From B46-G9 sp964548365 (GTDB lineage: Bacteria > Desulfobacterota > DSM-4660 > Desulfatiglandales > Desulfatiglandaceae): a DNA stretch of 64,000 nucleotides. Location: assembly GCA_964548365.1 (NCBI GenBank), contig CAZJRD010000004.1:57696-121695 (forward strand). The letters are read 5' to 3'. Under the pieces are notes generated by a model that worked only from the letters and a program-made list of their open reading frames with translations, was not told the DNA's origin and ran no database searches. The stretch's first letter is position 1. Each line of letters begins with the position of its first letter. Below, one piece after another: positions 1 to 7,679 of this stretch. Both the position numbers and the translations under genes were made by a program.

Positions 1-328
1 CAATAGGCTCCTTTCGGTCGACCACAGAACGGAGTGATCCCATTCTCTGGAGCTCTCCGCAGTCCAGTACGAACAACGCGTCAAATTGACTGTCTGCAGC
101 AAAAGCCTGGACAACCCGGTCTGCTTCGGGCAATAAGCTCAATGGCGACTCAAGAGGCTCCGGGGTCACCATGATAGCCTTTTTGCCCGCTCGACTCAGG
201 GAAGTGCCGAGGCCGAGCATGGACCCGATGCCGTCTGCATCCGGGTCAACGTGAGTGGTCATCAGGAACCTTTTTCCCCGTTGCAAAACGTCTACGATCT
301 TGCTTTCAGCTTCTTCCTTATTCATCAT
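1..328 (-). CDS. nrnA: DHH-family phosphoesterase, N-terminal part (NrnA-like; runs off the left edge)
   Basis: Reads leftward off the window, so only the first ~109 residues are seen. It starts MMNKEEAESKIVDVLQRGKR and carries the DHH-family metal motif THVDPDADGIGS near residues 24-35, followed by a second motif VLDCGELQRMGSL near 91-103. DHH proteins of this position are oligoribonuclease/pAp phosphatases that degrade nanoRNAs in the cytoplasm with Mn2+. Its start codon lies inside the last codons of rbfA (about 11 nt overlap), which suggests translational coupling. The order rbfA-nrnA, usually followed by truB, is common in many bacteria. Function follows from family and context; the C-terminal DHHA1 domain lies outside the window. 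Confidence 0.85.
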   Translation of the reverse strand, partial: MMNKEEAESKIVDVLQRGKRFLMTTHVDPDADGIGSMLGLGTSLSRAGKKAIMVTPEPLESPLSLLPEADRVVQAFAADSQFDALFVLDCGELQRMGSLRSVVDRKEPI

Positions 329-668
329 CCTTCAGTCCGTCCAAAATTTGTTCCATATGACTTCCCGCAGCAAGCGAGGTGTCGTGAATAAATCTCATTT
401 CAGGCACATACCGGAGAGACAATCGGACCCCGATCTCCCGCTTGATAAATCCCTTGGCACTCTCCATTCCCGCCTGTGCCAGCGTTACCTGGTTTTCTTC
501 ACCCAGGACGCTGAAATAGACCCTCGCCTGTTTCAAGTCATTGCTGAGACGAATTCCTGTCAGGGTCACACTGCTGACCCGTGGGTCGTTTACTTTTTCG
601 AGGAGCAGGTACGCCATCTCATGCAAGATCTGCTCACCCACTTGTCTGGCCCTTCTGCCCGGTAACAT
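318..668 (-). CDS. rbfA: Ribosome-binding factor A
   Basis: A 116-residue protein of the usual RbfA length. It has the KH-fold family pattern: N-terminal RRARQVGEQILHEMAYLL, the strand region DPRVSSVTLTGIRLSNDLKQA, and the C-terminal LRYVPEMRFIHDTSL. RbfA binds the 30S precursor near helix 1/helix 45 of 16S rRNA and is needed for late small-subunit maturation. It sits downstream of infB and ylxP in the classic nusA-infB-rbfA order and overlaps the start of nrnA. A 344-nt gap separates it from ylxP, unusually large for this operon; the gap holds an inverted-repeat element (721-954). Confidence 0.95.
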   Translation of the reverse strand: MLPGRRARQVGEQILHEMAYLLLEKVNDPRVSSVTLTGIRLSNDLKQARVYFSVLGEENQVTLAQAGMESAKGFIKREIGVRLSLRYVPEMRFIHDTSLAAGSHMEQILDGLKDDE

Positions 669-752
669 CGCTCACTCCGCATTTTCACTTCATCTCATTC
701 ATTCTAAAAAATATCCTTTACCACAGAGTCACTGAGAACACAGAGTTTACCT

Positions 753-788
753 CTTTTGTCCGATCGCGAGAGCCCGATCGGACAAAAG
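753..788. repeat. Perfect 14-bp stem hairpin
   Basis: CTTTTGTCCGATCG at 753-766 pairs perfectly with CGATCGGACAAAAG at 775-788 around an 8-nt loop. The A/T ends would give a U-run on either strand, so it could act as a bidirectional terminator or as a mRNA-stability structure inside the infB-rbfA operon. Confidence 0.65.
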
Positions 789-881
789 GAAAACTGTTCC
801 TAAAAAACCAGAGTCAACTCATTCACCTATTTTGCATTCTTCCTCATCAATTTCTATGAAAACTGTTGAAACGTGCTGTCT

Positions 882-917
882 CCTTGTTTGTTCCGAAAGT
901 TTTCGGGACAAACAAGG
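882..917. repeat. Near-perfect 17-bp stem hairpin
   Basis: CCTTGTTTGTTCCGAAA at 882-898 faces TTTCGGGACAAACAAGG at 901-917 with a single mismatch (G.U in RNA) and a 2-nt loop in the DNA. It is the second hairpin of the 721-954 element and has no sequence relation to the first. Confidence 0.6.
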
Positions 918-1012
918 AAGGTTGTTCTCTGTGCTCTCCGTGGCTCCGTGGTGGACAATCACAGCCTGATTAAGCCCCCTCTGAATGAATAACAATGCTG
1001 AGCCTTACCGCC

Positions 1013-1300
1013 TCAGATGTTCAAAATATCCATGTCCGTTTCGATCATCTGCGCCAGACAAAGTGAGTCGAGAAAATCTAAAACATGGTTCAGGGACGAA
1101 TCAATGTGACGCCTATCATTCCCAACGGTCGCTATTCCCAGTTCGATCCGCTGCCACTTGTCATTGGACCCGGTCTCCGCGATCGCCATGTTAAAGCGGG
1201 CCTTCACCTTATCAGTCATGCTCCTGACGACTTTTCTCTTTCCCTTCAAAGAGCGATTCTCGGGGAGATAAAATACTATTTTTAGTATCCCCACCACCAT
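1013..1300 (-). CDS. ylxP: DUF503 family protein (YlxP-like)
   Basis: A 95-residue DUF503 protein with the family start MVVGILKIVFYLPENRSLKGKRKVVRSM and the central RFNMAIAETGSNDKWQRIEL, in which the NVS/NVAxAE-like core is recognisable. Homologues lie between infB and rbfA in many bacteria (B. subtilis YlxP) and are thought to assist ribosome assembly; the molecular role is not well established. The ATG is 5 nt after the infB stop, so the two are probably co-translated. Family assignment is solid; function is by context only. Confidence 0.88.
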   Translation of the reverse strand: MVVGILKIVFYLPENRSLKGKRKVVRSMTDKVKARFNMAIAETGSNDKWQRIELGIATVGNDRRHIDSSLNHVLDFLDSLCLAQMIETDMDILNI

Positions 1301-1305
1301 ACGAT

Positions 1306-3972
1306 CTACAGTTCAGCCTCGACCTCTTTCAAATGGTAGAACTCCAGCACATCCCCGGGCTTTATATCCTGGAAATTCTCAAGACCAACTCCGCACTCAT
1401 ATCCAGTTTGGACTTCCTTCACATCGTCTTTGAACCGCTTGAGAGATGCAATTTTCCCGTCAAAAACAACAACGTCGTCACGCAGGAGGCGAACCTTTGC
1501 ATTCCTTTCAATATGCCCGTCTGTGACATAACTTCCTGCCACGGTCCCCACTTTGGGAAGGTGAAAAATATCCTTTACCTGTGCCCTTCCGATAACATCT
1601 TCTTCAAAGACCGGTTCCAGGAGCCCCGTCATGGCATCTCTGATGTCCTGGAGTGCGTTGTAAATAACATCATAGTACCTGATATCCACATTCTCTTTTT
1701 CGGCAATGGTGACGACCCGTGGATTCGCCCGCACATTAAAACCTATAATCACAGCTCCCGAAGCCGAAGCCAGCATCACATCCGATTCCGCAATGGCACC
1801 GGTGGCGACGTGGATAATGTGCAGCTTTACATTTTCAGTGCTCAGCTTCTCCAGAGAACTTGACAGTGCCTCCAAGGACCCCTGCACATCGGCCTTCAGC
1901 ACAATGTTCAACTCCTTTATTTCGCCTTCCTTGATTCGCTCAAAAAGATCGTCAAGGCTCACAATGCCGGTTCTCATTACCTCGTGTTTTTTCTTTTCTT
2001 CTACCCGGTGTCCTATGACCTGTTTTGCGGTTTTTTCATCAGGAACGACGATGAATTCATCTCCCGCCATGGGCACCCCGGAAATTCCGTAAATCTCAAC
2101 AGGGAAGGAAGGCCCGGCGGTGGTAAATTTTTCCCCCCGATGGTTAGTCATGGCCCGTACCCGCCCATAGTGCTCGCCGCAGATAAAATATTGTCCGGTT
2201 TTGAGATTCCCCGTCTTGATGAGGACAGTGGCCACTGGTCCCCTGCTCTTGTCCAGCCTTGCTTCGATAATGCTTCCCCTTGCGGGTTTGTTCGGGTTCC
2301 CCCTCAGTTCCAGCATCTCAGACTGAAGCAGGATCAACCCCAGCAAATCATCGATGCCCTCTCCGCTCTTGGCAGAAATTTCCCCGAAAATAGTCTCACC
2401 ACCCCACTCTTCCGGAGCAAGATCAAGTTCGGCCAGCTCTCGCCTCACCTTTTCCGGGTCAGCATCGGGCTTGTCGATCTTATTGATTGCAACGACAATG
2501 GGGATACCTGCAGCACGGGCATGGTTTATAGCCTCTTTTGTCTGAGGCATCACGCCGTCGTCAGCAGCCACTACCAGTACAATCAGGTCGGTTACCTTCG
2601 CACCACGGGCACGCATCGCGGTAAAGGCCTCGTGGCCGGGGGTATCAAGAAACACGATGTCCCCTCTCTCGGTCTTTACGTAATAGGCGCCGATATGCTG
2701 GGTAATTCCTCCCGATTCACCTCCGATAATATTTGACTTTCTGATATAGTCCAGCAAGGAGGTCTTCCCATGGTCCACGTGGCCCATTATCGTCACGACC
2801 GGCGGCCTCGAAACAAGGTCCTCTTCCAGGTCTTCCTCTTCCGCAATCAAGCGCTCTTCCTGAAAAGACCCAAGTTCCAATTCATACCCATATTCATCAG
2901 CAACCAATGCTGCTGTCTCAAAATCGATGGCTTGATTGATATTCGCAACAACCCCCAACACCAATAACGTCTTGATCAGGTCGGTTCCCTTGGCGCCCAT
3001 GGCACGGGCAAGCTCAGCAACAGTAACAACCTCCTGCACTTTAATTCGCCGTTTAATGGCCTTCGGAACGGTAATTTCCGTGTGCTTCTGTCCCCTCTGG
3101 GCCTCTTTTGCTTTTCTTGCGCCTTTCTTGCCCTTTCTTTTGGGCCCCTTCCCTTCGTAGAGGTCAGCACGTTCGAAAATTTCCTTCTTTTTATGCCGAA
3201 TCCCGATCTTGGGGATTTCCTTTTCTTTTTCAGCCTTCCCTTTCTTCTTTCTCTTCTTGGAGGGTTTTGCCTTTATTGCCTCCTCCGCCACTTCCTTGGC
3301 AATCTCCAGCGGAGTAACGGCTGAAATCTTTTTTCTCTTAGCGGGCTCCGCCTCCTTGACTTCTTTCATCTCACGAATGACTGCCCGAAGAGGTCCTTCC
3401 TCGGGCCGCATTATTATCTTGGCGGGTTGCTCCCGTTTCTTTTTCTTTATCTTCTTGGTTTTTGCTTTTCCCAGCGCCTTTTCCTCAGCAGTTTCTTCCT
3501 CCCCTTTCTCCGGAAGGACCGTCTTGACTTCCACCTCTCCCGCCTGTTTGGTCCCTGTGGATTCCTCAAGCTTCTCGTCAACCGCCGGTTTTCCAGAATC
3601 GACAGCTTTCTCACCAACGACTGAGGGAACTTCGGTCACTTGCTCCCCTTCAGGAACCGTCACCGTCTCTTTTCCTGCCTCTTCCGGTACCCCTTCAGAG
3701 GGGGGCTCTTCTTCCACCTTGATTTCAGGAGCCTTCTTCTCCACTTCGACCCGCTTCTTTCGGCGCCGTATGATCGTGGGCTTGATCCTTTTTTCCTCGA
3801 CAACCTCGGCGACTGCACCGGAAACAATCTTCCGGGCCTGAACAGCATTCTGCTCATCAAGCGTACTCATATAATTCTTAATATCCATACCCCCGGTCTG
3901 GAGCTTTTGAACAAGTTCCTTGCTATCCAGGTTTAGCTCCCGAGCCAGTTCGTAGACCCTCACTTTAGCCAT
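1306..3972 (-). CDS. infB: Translation initiation factor IF-2
   Basis: About 888 residues, in the normal range for long IF-2 forms. The N-terminus MAKVRVYELARELNLDSKEL is the IF2N module. It is followed by a long Lys/Glu/Pro/Val-rich linker (about residues 60-310), then a second IF2N-like module near 320-370. The G domain begins near 390 with GHVDHGKTS (G1), then DTPGHEAF (G3) and NKID (G4). Beta-barrel and C-terminal fMet-tRNA-binding domains follow. IF-2 places initiator tRNA on the 30S subunit and drives subunit joining. An in-frame TTG four codons upstream is possible, but the ATG at 3972 has a GGGGGA ribosome-binding site and matches the family N-terminus. Confidence 0.97.
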   Translation of the reverse strand: MAKVRVYELARELNLDSKELVQKLQTGGMDIKNYMSTLDEQNAVQARKIVSGAVAEVVEEKRIKPTIIRRRKKRVEVEKKAPEIKVEEEPPSEGVPEEAGKETVTVPEGEQVTEVPSVVGEKAVDSGKPAVDEKLEESTGTKQAGEVEVKTVLPEKGEEETAEEKALGKAKTKKIKKKKREQPAKIIMRPEEGPLRAVIREMKEVKEAEPAKRKKISAVTPLEIAKEVAEEAIKAKPSKKRKKKGKAEKEKEIPKIGIRHKKKEIFERADLYEGKGPKRKGKKGARKAKEAQRGQKHTEITVPKAIKRRIKVQEVVTVAELARAMGAKGTDLIKTLLVLGVVANINQAIDFETAALVADEYGYELELGSFQEERLIAEEEDLEEDLVSRPPVVTIMGHVDHGKTSLLDYIRKSNIIGGESGGITQHIGAYYVKTERGDIVFLDTPGHEAFTAMRARGAKVTDLIVLVVAADDGVMPQTKEAINHARAAGIPIVVAINKIDKPDADPEKVRRELAELDLAPEEWGGETIFGEISAKSGEGIDDLLGLILLQSEMLELRGNPNKPARGSIIEARLDKSRGPVATVLIKTGNLKTGQYFICGEHYGRVRAMTNHRGEKFTTAGPSFPVEIYGISGVPMAGDEFIVVPDEKTAKQVIGHRVEEKKKHEVMRTGIVSLDDLFERIKEGEIKELNIVLKADVQGSLEALSSSLEKLSTENVKLHIIHVATGAIAESDVMLASASGAVIIGFNVRANPRVVTIAEKENVDIRYYDVIYNALQDIRDAMTGLLEPVFEEDVIGRAQVKDIFHLPKVGTVAGSYVTDGHIERNAKVRLLRDDVVVFDGKIASLKRFKDDVKEVQTGYECGVGLENFQDIKPGDVLEFYHLKEVEAEL

Positions 3973-4023
3973 ACAATCCCCCAAAAATGATTCCTACAAC
4001 CTCACCAAGTTCCCTGTGCAATC

Positions 4024-4251
4024 TCAGATCCTTTTCCTGAATGCCCTGGCGAGGCGTCTTCTCTCCCTGAGAAGCTCGATGCAACGCGCTTCATTACAGA
4101 CATAGGCTCCCCGACCGGGAGCGCTACCGCTTCTATCTATGACCAACCTCCCACGTTCACTCAACACAAGACGAATCATGGACTTTTTGCTCCCCTTCCG
4201 GCCACACGATATGCATGTGCGAATCGGGATATGCCCTTTCCCCTTACTCAT
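4024..4251 (-). CDS. ylxR: YlxR family RNA-binding protein (DUF448)
   Basis: A 75-residue basic protein with the YlxR signature RTCISCGRKGSKKSMIRLV, the glycine-rich RSGSAPGRGAYVC and a second cysteine pair region ending CIELL. It is always found between nusA and infB. The family is an RNA/DNA-binding fold reported to act as a nucleoid-associated regulator and to bind RNase P RNA in some bacteria. I place the start at the ATG at 4251 because the family begins near PIRTC; an 18-residue longer form from a TTG at 4305 has no clear ribosome binding site. A cysteine-bearing zinc-like knuckle is visible. Confidence 0.85.
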   Translation of the reverse strand: MSKGKGHIPIRTCISCGRKGSKKSMIRLVLSERGRLVIDRSGSAPGRGAYVCNEARCIELLRERRRLARAFRKRI

Positions 4252-4312
4252 ATCGTCTTGAACATTTCCCCTTGAAAACCGCCCGGTAATTTGACCGGGG
4301 AACAAACAGTTT

Positions 4313-5671
4313 TTATTCCTTTGGATTCTCCTCTATTTCCGGTTCAGACTCTTCATCGGCCGGTTGCCCTTCTTCATCATCCTCGGTCACAGTGTTTTCA
4401 CTCTCTTGTGCAGCGCCTTCTTCGGGCGCAGTGTTTTTTTCCGGCGTGTACTCCCCGGCACTCTGAATGATGGCCTGTGCATCCTCTTCAGGGATATCAC
4501 CGATGGACATCAACTCATCCACGGTAGCACCTGCCAAATCCCGTGCCGACCGAAAGCCTTCCTCAAAAAGGTTTCCCGCCAGTTTTTCTCCAACGCCCTC
4601 CACACCAATCAGAGACATATAGTTTTCTTTCAAGGCCTCGCTGTAGTGGCTCTCGCTGGTAACGTCCAGTTTCCATCCAGTCAATCTCGACGCCAGTCGG
4701 ACATTTTGTCCCCGCTTCCCGATCGCCAATGACAGCTGGTCATCAGGGACGACAACCTCCATGGTCTGATTTGTCTCATCCATGATCACCCGAACGATTT
4801 CAGCGGGAGCAAGGCCGTTACAAATGAACTTTGCGGAGTCAGGGTCCCATGTAACGATATCTATTTTTTCTCCCCGCAGTTCCTGGACCACCGCCTGGAC
4901 CCTGCTCCCTTTCACCCCTACGCAGGCACCCACGGGATCCACATCCGACTCTTTCGAAGAGACGGCTATCTTTGCGCGACTTCCCGGCTCCCGGGCGACC
5001 TGCACAATTTGTACGATCCCCTCGGAAATCTCGGGGACCTCCGTCTCAAAAAGGGCTGAGAGAAAATTCGGATGGGTCCGTGAAAGGATAATCTGAGGTC
5101 CCCTGCTGAATTGCTTCACGTCGAGGATATATGCCCTGATCCGATCTCCCTGCCGATATGACTCCCTTGGAATTTGTTCCCTGCCGGGCAGTTCAGCTTC
5201 CGTACGCCCGAGATTAACGATGATAGCCCCTTTGTCAAAGCGCTGAACTATACCGTTGATAATTTCTCCTTTTCTGTCCTTGAAATCGTCGAAAACGATA
5301 TCGCGCTCGGCTTCTTTCAGTCTTTGCATGATCACCTGTTTCGCGGACTGCGCGGCGATCCTTCCGAAAGAGCCCATATCCATTTTCATGCCAAGGCTGT
5401 CCCCCAACTCGGACTCAGGGTCCAACTCCCTGGCCTCTTCCAGAGAGACATGCAGGTGTTCATCAGTCACCTCTGAAACCACTTCTTTGAATTCAAAGAC
5501 TTCTATTTCACCCAGCTCATCGTTGAAGCTTACTTCCATATCGCGCTCAGCACCGAATGTCTTCTTTGCAGCCGCTTTCACCGCCTCTTCCAGGGCCTGG
5601 ACAAGCACGTCTTTTTCAACGCCCTTTTCCCGGCTCACTTGCTCTATCATCTTTTTTAGATCCGTTAACAT
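4313..5671 (-). CDS. nusA: Transcription termination/antitermination factor NusA
   Basis: 452 residues in normal order: the NusA N-terminal domain (1-~125, MLTDLKKMIEQVSREKGVEK), S1 domain (~130-200, RKGEIINGIVQRFDKGAIIV), then two KH domains (~230-345, with VDPVGACVGVKGSRVQ and LAIGKRGQNVRLASRLTGWK). These are followed by one helix-hairpin-helix-like repeat (~365-415) and an acidic tail (EEDAQ...EDDEEGQPADEES). NusA binds RNA polymerase and nascent RNA and tunes pausing, termination and antitermination. The ATG has a GGAG site just upstream. The single C-terminal repeat plus acidic tail is intermediate between E. coli and Bacillus forms. Confidence 0.97.
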   Translation of the reverse strand: MLTDLKKMIEQVSREKGVEKDVLVQALEEAVKAAAKKTFGAERDMEVSFNDELGEIEVFEFKEVVSEVTDEHLHVSLEEARELDPESELGDSLGMKMDMGSFGRIAAQSAKQVIMQRLKEAERDIVFDDFKDRKGEIINGIVQRFDKGAIIVNLGRTEAELPGREQIPRESYRQGDRIRAYILDVKQFSRGPQIILSRTHPNFLSALFETEVPEISEGIVQIVQVAREPGSRAKIAVSSKESDVDPVGACVGVKGSRVQAVVQELRGEKIDIVTWDPDSAKFICNGLAPAEIVRVIMDETNQTMEVVVPDDQLSLAIGKRGQNVRLASRLTGWKLDVTSESHYSEALKENYMSLIGVEGVGEKLAGNLFEEGFRSARDLAGATVDELMSIGDIPEEDAQAIIQSAGEYTPEKNTAPEEGAAQESENTVTEDDEEGQPADEESEPEIEENPKE

Positions 5672-5724
5672 TTTTCTCCTGCTCCACCATTCATTGGGTT
5701 GATTCTTCTATGGATGGGCACTAG

Positions 5725-6189
5725 TTACTCATAGACAAGGTTCGCCTTGTCAATTCCCTTCATCGGCAACGCGGTTTCCTTCTGGTCAACCTCGACCACA
5801 ATCGTTCCTTCCTTCATACCGCTCAGGCGACCGGTGAAATTGCGGCGCCCTTCCATGGGGCTTTTCATCCGCACTTTCACTTTTTTCCCCATGGCCCACA
5901 CAAAATCTTTTTCCTTTTTCAGGCGCCGGTTGAGCCCGGGAGACGAAACCTCCAGCACATATCTTTCCGGAATGAGATCCTTTACATCGATCAGAACACC
6001 AATCTCCCGGCTCACACGGGCGCAATCATCAAGAGTCACTCCGCCGGGCCTGTCCATGTATAGCCTGAGCACCCTTCTCCCCCCTGCGGCAACGTATTCC
6101 ACATCAACAAGTTCAAATCCCATCTCGCCAAGGACGGGTTCCACGAGCATGATTATTTGATCGATTATCATGCCACCCGGTACATTCAT
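5725..6189 (-). CDS. rimP: Ribosome maturation factor RimP
   Basis: 154 residues. The N-terminal half contains LVEPVLGEMGFELVDVEYVAAGGR and LRLYMDRPGGVTLDDCARVSREIG. The C-terminal SH3-like half contains YVLEVSSPGLNRRLKKEKDF, the strong RimP fingerprint. RimP assists early 30S assembly around uS12. It is the first protein gene of the nusA operon, 53 nt before nusA. An internal ATG at residue 7 is an alternative start. Confidence 0.95.
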   Translation of the reverse strand: MNVPGGMIIDQIIMLVEPVLGEMGFELVDVEYVAAGGRRVLRLYMDRPGGVTLDDCARVSREIGVLIDVKDLIPERYVLEVSSPGLNRRLKKEKDFVWAMGKKVKVRMKSPMEGRRNFTGRLSGMKEGTIVVEVDQKETALPMKGIDKANLVYE

Positions 6190-6251
6190 CGTCTATTCAA
6201 CACCCCTCTCAGCCTTCCGCCTTCAACCTAAACAGCCAATTAGCCCTATAC

Positions 6252-6280
6252 ATACAAAAAGCGGGCTAAAGGCCCGCTTC
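6252..6280 (-). terminator. Rho-independent terminator downstream of tRNA-Gly
   Basis: On the minus strand AGCGGGC pairs with GCCCGCT around a 5-nt loop (stem arms 6260-6266 and 6272-6278) and is followed by TTTTTG (6256-6260 region read leftward). It lies between tRNA-Gly and rimP and would end the tRNA transcript or attenuate read-through into the nusA operon. Confidence 0.7.
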
Positions 6281-6399
6281 CTCATCTGCAGACTAGATTG
6301 TAGGGAGTATCTCCGTAAATACCCTTCGGCGATATGAGCTAGCCAACGTCGAGCCCGCAATTTGAAGAAGCCTTTTTCCACAAGGGGATTGACAACCTC

Positions 6400-6427
6400 A
6401 AAAAGGGAAGCAGGCCTCAAAGGCCTG
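6400..6427 (-). terminator. Possible second hairpin terminator just after tRNA-Gly
   Basis: CAGGCCT at 6411-6417 pairs with AGGCCTG at 6421-6427 (3-nt loop). On the minus strand it is followed by CTTCCCTTTTT. It is 5 nt beyond the tRNA CCA end, so it may instead mark a processing site. Confidence 0.5.
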
Positions 6428-6431
6428 AGAA

Positions 6432-6507
6432 TGGAGCGGGCAACGGGGTTCGAACCCGCGACACCAAGCTTGGGAAGCTTGTACTCTACCAGCTGAGCTA
6501 TGCCCGC
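6432..6507 (-). tRNA. tRNA-Gly, anticodon CCC
   Basis: A complete 76-nt cloverleaf on the minus strand with encoded CCA. The acceptor stem is GCGGGCA/TGCCCGC with discriminator T, the D arm is GCTCAGCTGGTAGAGT, and the anticodon stem-loop is CAAGC-TTCCCAA-GCTTG with CCC at positions 34-36. The T arm is GCGGG-TTCGAAC-CCCGT-like. It decodes GGG. It precedes rimP-nusA-infB, recalling metY at the head of the same operon in E. coli, although terminator-like hairpins separate it from rimP here. Confidence 0.95.
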
Positions 6508-6622
6508 CCGGTTCCATTCATCCTTTTCCCCATATATAAACAAAGGGAGAGGATATTTGGAAATGCATTATAAGGGCAACTCCTGCCTCAGTCAAGTGCT
6601 AAATTTGTACCGCCTTCAGGAC

Positions 6623-6649
6623 TTGACAAATGTTCCGCCTGCATATAAA
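6623..6649 (+). promoter_or_regulatory. Candidate sigma70 promoter for corC-lnt
   Basis: TTGACA at 6623-6628 and TATAAA at 6644-6649 with a short 15-bp spacer, about 157 nt before the corC-like start. Both hexamers are close to consensus; the spacing is at the lower limit. Confidence 0.4.
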
Positions 6650-6805
6650 CTTTTTCGCACTATTCAGGGAGATAGGCTGCAATTGCATTCTCGGCTTGAC
6701 CTGCACTGCGCAAATCGTGAGAGCCTTCAGGCTGCAGTTTAAGCAACCTGGGATGAGTAATGAATCTTCATATTACCAACTCCAGCTGGGAGCTAGTCAG
6801 AAAAT

Positions 6806-7663
6806 TTGGAAGATGACTCTGGTCAAGGCCTTCTGGGCCGGCTGAAATCCTTGCTCAGAAGAAGGGGGCACCTGGGCGACAGCAGTGATCTCACCGAAGA
6901 GATCCATGACCTGATGGATGAGGGTCAGGCCAAAGGCCTTGTCAGCAATGAAGAAAGCGATATGGTCTTCGGGGTCCTGGATCTCAAGGAAACCAAAGCT
7001 CATTCCATCATGGTCCCTCGGATTGAGATTTCATCCGCCCCTGTTGATGCCAGCCTGGGCGAGATTATCAAACTTGTGGCTGATTGCGGGCACACGAGGA
7101 TACCCATCCACAAGGAAAATATTGATCAGATCGTCGGCATCCTGCACGCCAAGGATCTCCTCAAATTGTGGGGAGAAGATCCCCATTCCATCATCCCCTC
7201 CCGGATCCTGAGAAAACCGTACTTTGTCCCCGAAAACAAGCTGTTAAATTATCTTCTGAAAGAATTGAAAGAGAAAAAGACCCATCTTGCCGTGGTAACT
7301 GACGAATACGGTGGCACTGCGGGCATTGTCACTATCGAGGATATCCTGGAGGAAATCGTTGGGGAGATTCAAGACGAACATGATAACGATCTCCCCCTTA
7401 TTGCCAGGCTGGACAAGGATCGTTTTCTGGTCGATGCGCGACTTGAGGCGGAACGTCTTGAGGAAGTCCTTGACATAAAACTTCCGGAAGGGGATTTTGA
7501 ATCAGTGGGAGGATTCATCATTCACATGCTGGGAAGAATCCCCGATGGAGGTGAAACATTTTCTTTTGAAGACCTTGATGTTACCATTCAAAATGCCAAT
7601 CAGAGAAAAATCAACAAGATAGTCATCCAACGGAAGCCTCCTCCCACAGAGTCGCCTTCCTGA
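6806..7663 (+). CDS. CorC/HlyC-type CBS-domain protein (hemolysin/magnesium-cobalt efflux family)
   Basis: 285 residues, soluble. Residues ~40-60 (SNEESDMVFGVLDLKETKAHSIMVPR) lead into a CBS pair (~65-190), with GHTRIPIHKENIDQIVGILHAKDLL in the first domain and LAVVTDEYGGTAGIVTIEDILEEIVGEI in the second. A CorC_HlyC/transporter-associated domain closes the protein (~205-280, FLVDARLEAERLEEVLD, SVGGFIIHMLGRIPDGGETF). The family occurs next to lnt in many bacteria (E. coli ybeX-lnt) and is tied to Mg/Co tolerance or ribosome homeostasis; substrate is uncertain. The only in-frame start is TTG at 6806, right after an in-frame stop. A GGGAG sequence lies ~14 nt upstream, so initiation may be weak. 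Confidence 0.85.
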   Translation: MEDDSGQGLLGRLKSLLRRRGHLGDSSDLTEEIHDLMDEGQAKGLVSNEESDMVFGVLDLKETKAHSIMVPRIEISSAPVDASLGEIIKLVADCGHTRIPIHKENIDQIVGILHAKDLLKLWGEDPHSIIPSRILRKPYFVPENKLLNYLLKELKEKKTHLAVVTDEYGGTAGIVTIEDILEEIVGEIQDEHDNDLPLIARLDKDRFLVDARLEAERLEEVLDIKLPEGDFESVGGFIIHMLGRIPDGGETFSFEDLDVTIQNANQRKINKIVIQRKPPPTESPS

Positions 7664-7679
7664 TCATCATCCACTCTTT

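Larger units (their letters stand above)
721..954. repeat. Intergenic inverted-repeat element between ylxP and rbfA
   Basis: The gap between ylxP (ends 1013) and rbfA (starts 668) has no convincing gene. It is bounded by imperfect inverted repeats: CCACAGAGTCACTGAGAACA from 721 and, inverted, CTCTGTGCTCTCCGTGGCTC from 927. Inside are two strong hairpins (753-788 and 882-917). A short stretch of the same outer type (CTCTGTGGTCTCTGTG) recurs at 32781, so this looks like a dispersed intergenic repeat rather than operon-specific regulation. It lies within the operon and is presumably transcribed. Confidence 0.6.

Noticed and set aside
6223..6543. Minus-strand frame of 106 codons covering the tRNA-Gly
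   Set aside because: It is the tRNA read as protein (GIAQLVEYKLPKLGVAGSNP), a well-known spurious pattern.
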